Shown one piece after another: positions 43,856 through 54,400 of a stretch of 64,000 nucleotides of DNA. The stretch is taken from positions 29,560 to 93,559 of the forward strand of contig JACQFQ010000010.1 in the NCBI GenBank assembly GCA_016199985.1. The letters are read 5' to 3'. Made by a program: the position numbers and the translations under genes. How positions within the stretch are numbered: position 1 is the stretch's first letter; each line of letters starts with the position of its first letter. This stretch comes from Verrucomicrobiota bacterium (GTDB taxonomy: Bacteria; Verrucomicrobiota; Verrucomicrobiia; Limisphaerales; UBA11320). The notes beneath the pieces are model-generated. The model was not told the origin of the DNA. It did not search any database and was given only the letters and a program-made list of their open reading frames with translations.

Positions 43856-46408
43856 CTAACGCGTCGTCGGTGAAACAAAGCGGAAGGATGTCTCCGAGGA
43901 CGCCAGCGACGGATGCCCTTTGGCGTCCGTATAGAAGCATCTCCACAGATAGGTCTCTCCGGGCTTCAGGTGGTCTGACGGGACTGCGACGGAGGTCAGA
44001 TCCGCCGTGCTGGTGATCCGCGCGACAGGGAAAGCGTAGTCTCCATCGCGTGTCCGAACCACCCAGGTCGTGCTGACGTGCCCAGCGCCCCCCGGCTCGC
44101 TGGAAACATAAGGAGAGGCCTCAAGTCTCAAGGGGCCGGAGAGCTCCGAGCCGCCCCGAGGGCCACCATTCACGGGCGTCCGAGGACAGCGATATGCGCC
44201 AAGCCCGAGCTGCTGATTGACGTGGGGCTGACGGGTTTCCGCGAACCGCCTCATCGTGATCCGGTCGCCGGGGGCGAGAAAATGACCGTAGCCGAGGGCA
44301 TCCAGGTTGTCCGGGTGAAGTAGCGTGTTGTTCAGGACGAACAGCCGTTCCTTGAACTCCGTCCGGAACGCCTTGAAGAACGCGTCATAGAGAAAGCTCG
44401 GCCGATAGCCTGGATAGTAAGGATTGTTGCAACTCACCCCCGCCTCTCCGAGGTAGATCGAGCAATCCACAGCGTGGTCGGCGAATTCAAAATCGAAATC
44501 CCAGGGAAGCAGCGCCCACCTCCCGCTCGTCCTTCGCCAGAGAAAATAGTTCTGGGTCGTGTCGTCGAACGACCCCGCCCAGGATCGCAGGGCGAGGTAG
44601 GTGAGCGTGGCATCGATGTCGAAGTTCCGCTCGAGCCAGGCGCGCGCGGACGGGATGTCGGGATCTAGCTTTCGAGGGGAATCACCGCGCGCGCGCCACA
44701 GTCCGTCGATCATTTCCATCAAGGGCCGATGTCCCTTCCATCGATGGTTCTCCAGCCTATACGTCCATTCGTAGCGCTGCCGCGCCGTCCACCAAGGAGG
44801 GATCGCCGGAAGGCGGGACATGTCCCCGGCGCCGTACGGACCATCGCGTTCCCCGGCCAACAGCCCAACGCATTTGTATAACTCCCCCACAGCCTCTGCA
44901 GGTTCTCCCGGTCCAAGCGCATGGGTCTCCGCGTGGAACCGCTCCAGCAGCGCCCCATCCATCACCTCCTGCTCCATCCGATGGAGAGCGCGATGGTCGT
45001 TCAGATAGAGCTCCACACGCCGCAAGCGGGAGGTGGGGAGCCCAGCCACGCTGAACAATCCGTGGGCCGCAATGTAGAAATCGGACTTGTTGCCCACGAA
45101 CAGGCTCGAGCGCCCTTCGAACCGGGCATAGCTCGGGAATCTCCATCGAAAGGAATTCCGCTCAGGACCGCGGTGGAAACGACTGGCGTGATGCCGAACC
45201 CGAATGTCGCGAACCACGCCATCGCACACAAGAACCGCGGGCTCGGTGGCGTTCCAGGATGCGCGAGGGTAGCCAGGTGGATCGGGCGCGGTCACTCGCC
45301 GAGGCTGGGCGTCGATGTTTGTCGCCAGGACGCGAAGGCTCGCATGGGAGACAAAGAGATCGTAAGCGGGGCGGGTCGACTCGCGCCGCGGACTCACAAA
45401 ATAGGCATGCCAGGCGAATGGATCATCTTTTCGCGGAGAGATGGGCTCCACTCCCCCTCCCCTATCTCCCAGAATGCGGAAGCGAACAACGCTGCGATCC
45501 GGCTGTCCCGGCAGCAAGCCCACGTAACGCCCTCCGCCAGCGTTGCCGACCGCCGTCAGCGAAGCCACGAACCGGGTTTCATTCGTCCGATCGATGTCAT
45601 CAACGAACCACTCCACGGCAACGCCGGAGAGTTCGTTCGTTCCTGAGAAGCGACATTCCAGCTCCACCGGCCGATTCGCCCGAATCATCCGATCCGCCTC
45701 CCCTCGCTGTCCCGCGGTGAAGGAGACCACCACGGGCAGAGGCGCCCACCGATGGACAGCGTTGGATCGTCCGGGACTGGGGCCGGATTCCAGGGGCGAG
45801 GCCAACCAGTTCGCCGGGTCCTTGGCGGAGTGCATGAAGCTCACGCGCTCAAGCGAGCGTCCCCGATGTTGGTATCGCGAGGAATCGAAGCCACTGAACT
45901 CATCCTCCGCGCCCAATGCGTCCGCGCCAATGGCCCAAGGGAACGAGGATGAATACGACACTTCGTCAACGACGGCATTCGCGTCATCCCTCAACCGGAC
46001 CGTGTCGGTGTGGTTGCCGAGCTGTCCCGAAAAAGGCCCAAGGACGGAGGCGAGGGACAACTCATACCCGGCGACTGCGGCAAGCCGGGAAGGGTTTTTT
46101 GCGACGACCAGGAAGCCCCCCGGAGCAACCGCGGAGTGGGGTGGAAACCGATACGAGATCCCACCGGTCAGCCGCCATCCGCCGAGGTTGACGGCGACGG
46201 AGCCAGGATTGTGGAGCTCGATGAACTCGTGGACATCCCTGGAGAGGTCCAGCTCAGGATCGCCCTCCGCGTTGAACGTCGGACGCTCCACAGGGTGGTA
46301 CATGATTTCACTGATGGCAATCCGGGGCGCCGCGGCGCCGAATAAGCCCGAGCGCGCCAGGCAGCAGACCAATGCGCACACTGCGCCCGATAGCTTGAGC
46401 GATCGCAT
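43856..46408 (-). CDS. Secreted lamin-tail domain / CotH-like protein
   Basis: Starting at ATG 46408 (a GTG at 46438 is in frame) gives 850 residues with a signal peptide (MRSLKLSGAVCALVCCLARSG). Residues about 28-165 are a lamin-tail domain (IAISEIMYHPV, DVHEFIELHNPG, VNLGGWRLTGG). The centre (about 360-720) resembles CotH-family atypical kinases, with RRVELYLNDHRAL and, near 630, NYFLWRRTSGRWALLPWDFDFEF, whose Asp pair matches the metal-binding motif. The C-terminal 100 residues are Fn3-like (LKPGETYLWRCFYTD). Such LTD-CotH proteins are common and secreted in Verrucomicrobia and Planctomycetes. Kinase activity is unproven. Confidence 0.85.
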   Translation of the reverse strand: MRSLKLSGAVCALVCCLARSGLFGAAAPRIAISEIMYHPVERPTFNAEGDPELDLSRDVHEFIELHNPGSVAVNLGGWRLTGGISYRFPPHSAVAPGGFLVVAKNPSRLAAVAGYELSLASVLGPFSGQLGNHTDTVRLRDDANAVVDEVSYSSSFPWAIGADALGAEDEFSGFDSSRYQHRGRSLERVSFMHSAKDPANWLASPLESGPSPGRSNAVHRWAPLPVVVSFTAGQRGEADRMIRANRPVELECRFSGTNELSGVAVEWFVDDIDRTNETRFVASLTAVGNAGGGRYVGLLPGQPDRSVVRFRILGDRGGGVEPISPRKDDPFAWHAYFVSPRRESTRPAYDLFVSHASLRVLATNIDAQPRRVTAPDPPGYPRASWNATEPAVLVCDGVVRDIRVRHHASRFHRGPERNSFRWRFPSYARFEGRSSLFVGNKSDFYIAAHGLFSVAGLPTSRLRRVELYLNDHRALHRMEQEVMDGALLERFHAETHALGPGEPAEAVGELYKCVGLLAGERDGPYGAGDMSRLPAIPPWWTARQRYEWTYRLENHRWKGHRPLMEMIDGLWRARGDSPRKLDPDIPSARAWLERNFDIDATLTYLALRSWAGSFDDTTQNYFLWRRTSGRWALLPWDFDFEFADHAVDCSIYLGEAGVSCNNPYYPGYRPSFLYDAFFKAFRTEFKERLFVLNNTLLHPDNLDALGYGHFLAPGDRITMRRFAETRQPHVNQQLGLGAYRCPRTPVNGGPRGGSELSGPLRLEASPYVSSEPGGAGHVSTTWVVRTRDGDYAFPVARITSTADLTSVAVPSDHLKPGETYLWRCFYTDAKGHPSLASSETSFRFVSPTTR

Positions 46409-46527
46409 AAGGCGCCCCCATATGCCTCCCCGCTCCACCGCCGATCAACACAAATCAGGAACCTTCCTTCCACAGTTCCCGCAAGCAGGCAATCAACCCG
46501 CGGGACCACTGAGCGGAGACCGCGCTC

Positions 46528-47405
46528 TCAGCGAAACACGCGCTGCGAAAAATGATAAAGCGCCGCCCGCCACTCGGGAGTGTCGTGGGCGTTCGAGTCG
46601 ACGTGCCAGATGTGCGGCACGTTCTTTTCCTTCAGGTAGCCATGCACCCCCTGGCTGATGCCGATCAGGCCATCCTTCTTGCCACAGGACAGCCACAGCA
46701 GTTTCAGCTTTTGAGCGGCGACCGCGGGATCGGGCACGAGCTGGGCCGGGGGCAGCGTGTTGGGCGCGGACGAAAACGCGCCGACCCAGGCGAAGACATC
46801 CAGGTGAGTCAGTCCGAAGTTCAGCGACTGTCCGCCGCCCATCGACAGACCCGCGAGCCCGCGATGCTCCCGATCCGCTTGAACGCTGTAGCGCGCCTCA
46901 ATCGTTGGAATCACATCGTCGAACAAATCGCGCTCGAACTTCGCGAACGCTGGAGCGGACTTGAACACGTCGCCCTCGGTCGCGGTTCCGCGGGCGTCCC
47001 GGCCGGGGCCTCAGGCTTCTCTCGCTTGGCGACGAACTGCTCCGTGGCGAAGTCGCCCACCTTGCGAGTGAACTGGATCTCCTCTCCATGGATCTTGCCG
47101 GTGTAATCAATACGGATGGCGTTGCCCTGATACTCGAACTCCTCCGTAAAACCGATTTCATCCCCGTTCAGTTTGCCGTTCTTGAGGTCCACGGTGTGCT
47201 TGTCGCCGTTCACCTCGCCGACAGCCTTGCCGGTGACTTTGCCACCCTCCACATTGAGTTCGTAGAGGTACTTTTGTTTCCCGATCTGAGTGTCGAACTC
47301 GACTCGCCACTTCCCGCTGATCTCGGCCGCGCCTCCGGACTCAGCGCCGATCAACAAAACTGCGAACGAGCTCAGGAGGGAAAGGACCGATGTCGTGAGA
47401 GGCAT
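46528..47405 (-). pseudogene. Esterase-fusion gene broken by internal deletion and frameshift
   Basis: From ATG 47405 the frame encodes a signal peptide and a beta-rich domain (ISGKWRVEFDTQIGKQKYLY, then TRKVGDFATEQFV), ending in a linker EKPEAPAGTPAE at about 47000. The downstream sequence continues in another frame as the C-terminal 150 residues of a XynZ/Esterase-D-like hydrolase: the Ser elbow GLSMGGGQSLNFG, Asp in SCGKKDG and His in NAHDTPEW. The missing piece is the N-terminal half of the esterase domain, which carries the oxyanion hole, and the frame is shifted at the join. I therefore read an intact fused gene that suffered a deletion near 46970-47010. A GTG-start fragment (46528-46968) is open, but it would lack the front of the fold. 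Confidence 0.7.
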
Positions 47406-47541
47406 CGGCGATGTGGCGAACGTAGGTCAACGGACGCCCAGCTGGAGGGGAATTCGCAATGGTGAATCATTCGACACCCATCGCCAAACGCAGCCACCGA
47501 CCTGGACCGAGGACTGGCCAAGGCGCGAATCCGTGTCAGGA

Positions 47542-50139
47542 TTACTGGATCAGGGTATTGTTGCCCGTGCCACCATCCAAAAGATCAAACCCCGGACCAC
47601 CGATCAGCACATCATCACCGGCGCCGCCGCGAAGAATATCCGCGCCGCCGCTCCCGATCAGGACGTCGGCGCCTTCCCCGCCATCCGCCGTGTAGTTGAT
47701 GAATCCCGCCGGCAAGCCCGAGGCATCCACCGCGTCGTCCCCGCCCAGCGAATTCACTACCAGGTGGTCGTTCGCCGGTTCCGCTCCCAGGATTGTAAAC
47801 ACCACGGGGAGTCCGGACACCTTCACGCCAGACGCGCCACCGGACACGACCAAGCTGTCAGGCCCAGCAGTGCCGGTCACAATCACTGTGTCCGCCTGGC
47901 CATCCCCGACGCCGGTTCCCGGAGGCGAGGAGAGATCGATGCGACATCCATGCACACCGGTCCCTGTGAGATCATTCACTGTAATCGTGTCCGCACCGCC
48001 AAGAACATTCAGAAGAAACTGCTCCACGCCGTGCACATCCATCTGGATGTTTGCCACATCTCGGAACAGCCGCACGCGATTCCCGTTTGGCGAAAGGCTG
48101 ATGTTCTCGCTCACGTTCGCGCCATTGAACTGCAGCGTGTCGTCTCCCCCCTGCCCCTCGATCACATCGCTGCCATCCCCGGGATTCCAAACGAAAGTAT
48201 CATTCCCGCTGCCGCCGAGAAGCGTGTCGTTATCCCTGCCGCCAGAGATCACGTCATCCCCCTGGCTGCCGAAAATCACGTCCGCGTCGTTGCCGCCGTT
48301 CAGGGTCAGCTGGATGACCCCAGCGGGCAGCGCGGAGGCGTTGACCGTGTCTGCTCCGGCGAGACTGTTCACCGCGAGCTTATCGAGGAGCGGATCAGTC
48401 CCGATCAGACTGACCGTGGCCGCGAGTCCGGAAACAAGGACCTTCCCCGCGCCGCCGCTGAGCAGCACGTTGTCAGCCGCGGCGGTGCCATTCACCACCA
48501 CGGAGTCGGCCGAGGTGTCGCCGACGCCGCCCCCCGCGGATGCGGAGAGATCGAGGATCACCGAGGTCACCGAGGTTCCCGTAAGATCGTTGACCGTGAT
48601 CGTGTCCGCGCCGCCGAGAGCGTTGAACCGCACCTGCTCGATTCCTCCACAATCCATCGTGATGTTGGCCACATCCCGGAAGAATCGCAGACGCGCGCCA
48701 TTCGCGGATAGGTCGACGTTCTCGGCGGCATTGGATCCGGTGAACACGAGGGTGTCCGAACCTTCCTGGCCCTCGATCACATCGCTGCCGTCGCCCGGCC
48801 GCCAGAGGAACTGGTCGTTGCCGGGGCCGCCGATCAGTGTGTCCGGCCGGCGGGTTCCAATGATGACATCGTTCCCGGGCCCACCATCCACTGTGCAGGT
48901 AAACAGAGTGCTCAGCCCGGAGAGATCCACCGTGTCATTACCGTCCCCGGCATGGATTACGAGGGCGTCTGTCTCCTCGGCGCCCAGCACGGACACCGCG
49001 AACGGCAGTCCCGTGACCGTGACACCGCCGGCGGACTGGACGGCCAGGATGGTTTCGTCCCGCGAGGAGCCCGTGAGGGTCACGAGATCCATGGACCCGT
49101 CGCCAGTGCCGGAGCCGGCGGGCGAGGAAAGATCCAGAATCAGGCTTTGGAGCGCGGCGCCCGACAGATCGCCCACGTTGATGGCGTCGGCGCCGCCCAG
49201 CATCGTAAGCCTGAGTGTCTCCATGCCGTCGATGTCGTGAGTGATGTTTGCCACGTCGCGAAACAGCCTCAAGCGATGGCCGTTGGCGGAAAGATCGATG
49301 TGCTCCCCCACGTTGGAAGCGTTGAACAGAAGCGTGTCGCTGCCCGCTCCGCCGTCCATGAGGTCACTGCCATCGCCTGGATTCCAGACAAAGGTGTCGT
49401 CGCCGCTGCCGCCGTACAGAAAATCATTTCCGCGTCCCCCGGTTAGCGTGTCGTTCCCCGGGCCGCCGACCAGGACATCCGCTCCGCTCCCCCCGGTGAG
49501 GATATCGTCGCCGCCACCCCCAAACAGGTGGATCGGGGGCATTCCGCTGGCCGAGATGTCCACGCTCATCTGATCCTTGCCCGTCCCGCCCAGAATCTGG
49601 ATGAGGGTGGTGTTGGCCACAGTTGGTACGCCGCCGGGAATCGGCATGAGGACGCTGTCGCGCCGGATCTGAATATTCCCAGCGACATCGCGCCCGACCA
49701 GGTACGTGTGGCCGGCATCGTCGCCGACAACGGTCAGGATGCCGCTTGCGGGAGTGAAGACGGCGGCGCCAGGCGCCGCCGGAAAGAACCTCCCGATTCT
49801 GTAATAGCGATGACTCCCAAGCTGGATGGCATCGGTGACCGCGAGCGACGCGCCCGTGCCGTTGACCAGCGCGCCGAAGGAGGACCACTGGACCAGGTTC
49901 GGGCTGGACTCGAGCTGGTAGGCGACATCCTTCAAAGAAGTCCAGTTGAGCACGATCCTCGAACCGGCGCGCAACGCCGTGAGCGATGCGCTCGGGTCCC
50001 CGGCGGTCGTTCCGAGAGCGGCGGCGCGCGCGGCTGCCTCGGCGCCGAGGAGTAGGAGCAGGATAAGGAGAGGGGACAACAGGGTGGCAAGGGGTCTTGA
50101 AGTCGCCGAAGCGACGGGAATTAAATTCATCGAGGCCAT
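47542..50139 (-). CDS. RTX/haemolysin-type calcium-binding repeat protein, secreted
   Basis: The frame opens at 50286, but ATG 50139 (or 50130) directly precedes an export signal rich in Leu (LATLLSPLLILLLLLGAEAAA), giving about 865 residues. After a short beta domain the protein shows clusters of GGxGxDxLxGG nonapeptides (for example GGSGADVLVGGPGNDTLTGG) that bind calcium in parallel beta rolls. Three long copies of a unit (about 190 residues) combine an RTX cluster, a phrase of the type SANGxRLRxFRDVANI, and GGADTITVNDLTG. The C-terminus ends in RTX repeats without an obvious secretion motif. No type I secretion genes are nearby, and a Sec signal is present instead. Confidence 0.87.
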   Translation of the reverse strand: MASMNLIPVASATSRPLATLLSPLLILLLLLGAEAAARAAALGTTAGDPSASLTALRAGSRIVLNWTSLKDVAYQLESSPNLVQWSSFGALVNGTGASLAVTDAIQLGSHRYYRIGRFFPAAPGAAVFTPASGILTVVGDDAGHTYLVGRDVAGNIQIRRDSVLMPIPGGVPTVANTTLIQILGGTGKDQMSVDISASGMPPIHLFGGGGDDILTGGSGADVLVGGPGNDTLTGGRGNDFLYGGSGDDTFVWNPGDGSDLMDGGAGSDTLLFNASNVGEHIDLSANGHRLRLFRDVANITHDIDGMETLRLTMLGGADAINVGDLSGAALQSLILDLSSPAGSGTGDGSMDLVTLTGSSRDETILAVQSAGGVTVTGLPFAVSVLGAEETDALVIHAGDGNDTVDLSGLSTLFTCTVDGGPGNDVIIGTRRPDTLIGGPGNDQFLWRPGDGSDVIEGQEGSDTLVFTGSNAAENVDLSANGARLRFFRDVANITMDCGGIEQVRFNALGGADTITVNDLTGTSVTSVILDLSASAGGGVGDTSADSVVVNGTAAADNVLLSGGAGKVLVSGLAATVSLIGTDPLLDKLAVNSLAGADTVNASALPAGVIQLTLNGGNDADVIFGSQGDDVISGGRDNDTLLGGSGNDTFVWNPGDGSDVIEGQGGDDTLQFNGANVSENISLSPNGNRVRLFRDVANIQMDVHGVEQFLLNVLGGADTITVNDLTGTGVHGCRIDLSSPPGTGVGDGQADTVIVTGTAGPDSLVVSGGASGVKVSGLPVVFTILGAEPANDHLVVNSLGGDDAVDASGLPAGFINYTADGGEGADVLIGSGGADILRGGAGDDVLIGGPGFDLLDGGTGNNTLIQ

Positions 50140-50506
50140 ACAACAAAGTGCCGGGTGGAACACGGCCTCAATACCCCATACCTTCCAGACCGAAATGTCG
50201 AGGAATTCGTCGGCGGAGGGAGCACTTCTCATTTCGAACCGTGGTCGACAGTGAGTGGATGCGAGGGAAAGGCCGGCTTGGGTCAATGCCGTCGCGGCAT
50301 CGGCTTTAGTGGTAGCGCCGGATCGAGGAAAAGCATTGGGGAACCTCGCCTCCGAGCGGCTCTCGTGGCTTCTCCTCGTTCGAGATTCTAGGGTTGGATT
50401 CGATCCAGCTTAATCCTGAAAACCTGAAAATCCCGATTTGAAGCTGGAGTTCGATCGGCAACTCGAGGCTCGGTGGTCTTGGTGGGCTCTTATGATCGTG
50501 CAGCAC
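50140..50506. other. Non-coding stretch upstream of the RTX gene
   Basis: These 367 bases have short open frames on both strands but none with convincing composition. Palindromic ATGCCGTCGCGGCAT lies near 50288-50302. The sequence is less G+C-rich than that to its left and probably includes the RTX gene promoter. Confidence 0.4.
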
Positions 50507-50944
50507 CTATTCCTTTAAGGGCTTTCCATGGAAAGATCGTCGCCACGAATCAAACTGTGTCGCTGTGACTTCAGCAACTGTCCCATCCGATCGAAGACCG
50601 GATCTGTAGCCGGTCTGGCACTCCGCCAGAGCTATTACGTCGCGATTGGTTTCGTACAGCAAAACGTCGGCGACGTAATTTCGAGAAAGGTCGATCAGTG
50701 TGGAACGAAATGGATCATGTAATTCGGACCATTGCCTGAAGTCAGATTCAAGGCGTCCAGGCGCTAGAACCACAAACCCGGGTTCGAGGGCTCCAGAGGA
50801 ACGCCACAAACTGTAAACAGCCTTCATGTCTTCGTCGATTGCTCAATCCATTTTCTGGGATAGACAAGCACTGCGATTTCTCATCACAAGCAAACCGCCA
50901 ACAATAACAATCAGAACCAAATATTTTCCGATCGATCTAGTCAT
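50507..50944 (-). pseudogene. Small membrane-anchored ORF interrupted by an in-frame TGA
   Basis: On the minus strand ATG 50944 begins a 33-residue peptide with one clear transmembrane helix (MTRSIGKYLVLIVIVGGLLV) that ends at TGA (50843-50845). The same frame continues without further stops for 112 codons, restarting at ATG 50827 (MKAVYSLWRSSGALEPGF ... FHGKPLKE). A single base change from TGG to TGA would explain this, turning a protein of about 145 residues into two pieces. It might instead be two coupled small genes, 15 bases apart. No family is recognised. It lies in AT-richer DNA with other gene debris. Confidence 0.5.
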
Positions 50945-51164
50945 ACAAGAACTTTCTCCCCTCAGCCACGGAGCTCACGGCCAGGCAATGGTTCCTCTTC
51001 TTCTCTACAAGTTCACTCTCGCTCATGTTGACACTTTCCTGCGCCAAAAACCGAAGCCGCGCGAAGAGAATCTGTCCACAACTGTGTCCAACAACCGCAA
51101 GCCCGGGCGAGTTATGTCCGGTCGGTCCGGTGGACAAGAGGGGGCATGAACGTCAGAACATTCC
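50945..51164. other. AT-richer stretch without a convincing gene
   Basis: A 66-residue open frame on the minus strand (50937-51137) overlaps the start of the interrupted ORF by eight bases. Its product has no recognised domain and no signal, so I do not call it. Nothing else is visible. Confidence 0.35.
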
Positions 51165-51245
51165 TCACTCCCAGTTCTCCACCTTTAGATCCGCAACCCG
51201 ACTGAACTCCGTCAGGTTACGGGTGATGATTTGGGACCTGGTCAT
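51165..51245 (-). pseudogene. C-terminal remnant of a VapC-type PIN toxin
   Basis: The minus strand encodes MTRSQIITRNLTEFSRVADL followed by KVENWE and a stop (51165-51167). This matches the characteristic end of VapC PIN-domain toxins (TRN-x-x-EF-x-RV-x-x-L-x-VE-x-W). A stop lies four codons upstream of the Met, and the catalytic acidic residues and a VapB antitoxin are absent. It is too short to be functional and is best read as the tail of a lost toxin-antitoxin module. Confidence 0.5.
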
Positions 51246-51460
51246 GCGGGCCCTGATCTCCTAGCCTCCCCAACCAGAGTTCGGCAGATGGACCAGACGC
51301 TAGTCACGCAGAAGCGGACACTGCGGGTTTCGCGACCAAAATAAATCAACCGTCGTGAAGCGGTTACCCTCGCGCCTTAGCCACTTTCATGCGAAACCAA
51401 GACTCGCAAAGTTCCTGAGCTACGCGTTGTGGGGAGTCGTATGCGAATTAAGGCCTTGTC

Positions 51461-54400
51461 ATGACGGAACCGAAACGCTGTCCAGACTGTGGTGGCCCAG
51501 TGGCGGCAGATCTAGCAAACGGCCATTGCGCTCTGTGCTTGATCCGCATCGCCATCGCCGTCGATGGCGGTGGACTGGAACAAAGAGTTGAGGCCACGGA
51601 TGACGCTCTCCGTCCCCGGTCCATCCCGCCTCAGCGCATGGGCGACTACGAGCTGGAGCAGGAGCTTGGTCGGGGTGGGATGGGTGTCGTTTACAAAGCT
51701 CGTCAAATAAGCCTGCAGCGCTTGGTGGCCATTAAGATAGTTCGCTTCGGCGAATTCGCCGAAGCGAAGGAGCTGGCCAGGTTCAAAGCCGAAGCCGAAG
51801 CGGCAGCCCAACTCGACCACCCGCATATCGTCCCCATCTACGAGGTCGGGGAACACCGTGGTCGGCACTACTTCAGCATGAAGTTGATCGAAGGCGGCAC
51901 GCTACGCGATCGCCTTCCCCAACTGCGGAAGGAAATCGGGCTCCGTGGGGTGGCAAAGCTCGTAACGACCGTTGCTCGCGCCGTGCATTACGCGCACACG
52001 CACGGCGTGCTGCATCGCGACCTCAAGCCCGAGAATATTCTCTTGGACCGTCAGGGCGATCCGCACATCACCGATTTTGGCCTGGCTCGCCGCCTGGATG
52101 TGGAAAGCTCCTTCACCGGCAGCGGAGAAATGCTAGGCACTCCCACCTACATGCCCCCGGAGCAAGCTTCCGGGGTCAAACGACTCACGACCGCGGCCGA
52201 CGTCTACAGCATCGGCGTCCTTCTCTATGAACTCCTGACCGGCCGTCCTCCGTTCCTGGGAGCGACCGCAATGGAGGTTCTGATGCAGGTGCGCGATCAG
52301 GCTCCGATTCCACCCCAACAGCTGAATCCAGAATTAGACCGCGATCTCTCCACCCTCTGCTTGAAGTGTCTCGAGAAAAACCCAAACAGCCGCTATTCGT
52401 CTGCGGAAGCGCTGGTCGATGACCTGGACCGGTGGCTACGAGGTGAGCCCATCCGCGCGCGACCTGCCACAATGACGGAAAAGGTCATCAAGTGGGCGCG
52501 GCGAAACCCAGCGGTCGCTGCGTTGACCGTCGGGATGAACCTGATCGCGTGGACCGGAATCCTGGGAATCTCCTGGCAGTGGCATCGAGCGAGCGCGGAG
52601 GCCAATCAGGCGAGACTCAATGCCTATGCTGCAGACATGAATCTCGCGTCAAAAGCGCTCGATGAGGCGAATCTGGATCATGTAGTTGAGTTGCTAGATC
52701 GCTATCGTCCGAGCCGGGACAAGCCGGATATTCGCGGATGGGAATGGCGACATCTTTGGCAACGCTCCCAGAGCGATTCGGCGGCGACCATCGGACACCA
52801 TTCCAACGAGGTGCGTAAAGTGGCGTTTCTGCCCGGGGGTGAAACCCTTGTCACCGGCGGGCGGGATGCCACCTTGAAGTTTTGGAAGACAGCGTCATGG
52901 CAACTCTTGGACACCTTCCCGTTGACCGCAGGGTTACGATCCATGGCGCTCTCGGCGGATGGAAAAAGCCTGGTGGCTGGGACGGAAAATGGAAAGGTGA
53001 CTTTCGTGGACGTTCCCACTCGCCAAAAACGTTTCGCCTCGGAGAGCGCCTCGTGGAACGCGGCAAACGAGTTGGCTTTCTCGCCGAGCGGCGACGTCTT
53101 TGCCGTGGGAGGGCGCCGGGGCCAAATTCAGATCGTGGAAGCAGCCTCCGGGAAGATGAAGCGCCTGCTCGAGGTGAAGCAGGGCCCAATCCGAGCGCTG
53201 GCATTTTCACCCAACGGAAAACTGCTGGCCTCAGGGTGCCAGGAATACCGAGGGTCTCCCACCAACATGTTGGTGATCTGGGATACCAGCACTTGGCTGC
53301 CGCTGACGAACCTGAATCCACACCCGTGGGTGGTGACTGGATTACAGTTCTCGCCTGATAGTAGGACGCTCGCTTCCTGTGGCTGGGAGCCAGCCGTAAA
53401 ACTCTGGGACACCAAAACCTTCGTCCAGACCGCTAGTCTCGTCCGACATGAACTTCCTCCCCTCGCCCTCGCCTTCTCCAGTGACGGAAAACGCCTGGCT
53501 AGCGGCGGTGGAGATCAACGGATTGTGATTTGGGACGTGGCGACGAGAGTAGCTCTGACCTACTTCAAAGGCCATCTGGGTGATGTTTGGAGCTTGGCCT
53601 ACAGCCCCGACCAGCAGGGTCTCATCAGCGGCGGCAAGGACGGCACGGTGAGACTCTGGCGGGAAACCCCCAGACAAAAAGCGGCTCTCTTCTCGCCTCT
53701 GGCCGAAGGCATCGGACATTGCAAAATCGCCCGGGACGCCGGAATCGCGGCCGGGATATCCTCAGACGGGAGGGTTCAACTCTGGGACATGCGTAGCGAG
53801 AGCTCCCTGGGAACGGTGCGGGGAGAACAGGCTGCGCTAAGTCCAAACGGTGCGTGGATGGCCACAGTCACCAAAGGCGGCCGGGTAACCCTGCTGGCCG
53901 TCAGCAACCTCCAGACCTTGGCCACTTTTTCCGTCCCAAGCGGCGGGGTGCGGGCGCTTGAATTCGGCCCCACCGGAAGCAAACTCTGTTTCGTAGGCGA
54001 CGAGGGTCAAGTCACGGTATGGGAATGGCCTCACCCGCGTAACCACGTTTCGTGGAGTGTAACCAATCGATGCGTCGCCCTGGCGTTCGCTCCCGATGGA
54101 CGGAGAGTGGCCCTGGGTTTCATCGATGGAGCGCTGCAGATCTGGGATCTACGTGAAGGACGTCTCTCTCGTGGGTGGATCGGACACCGGTCGGAGGTGC
54201 TTGCGATGAACTTTTCGCGAAACGGCCGCTGGCTGGCCACTGGGGGAACGGACGCCACGGCTCACATCTGGGATGCGCAATCTGGCCAGAGGCAGTCACG
54301 ACTCAAGGCCGATCGCCTGGGAGTCGCGGCGATTGATTTCTCGCCCGATGATACACGCGTGGTCACCAGTGCTATGGATGGAAGCGTGCGTTTCTGGGAC

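Noticed and set aside
47542..50139. Long plus-strand open frames opposite the RTX gene, and similar long frames opposite the RND, FG-GAP and giant genes
   Set aside because: Their codon usage and amino-acid composition are those of antisense shadows; the opposite strand carries recognised domains throughout.
50937..51137. 66-codon minus-strand frame upstream of the interrupted membrane ORF
   Set aside because: No recognisable domain, no signal and an eight-base overlap with a better ORF; evidence is too weak.
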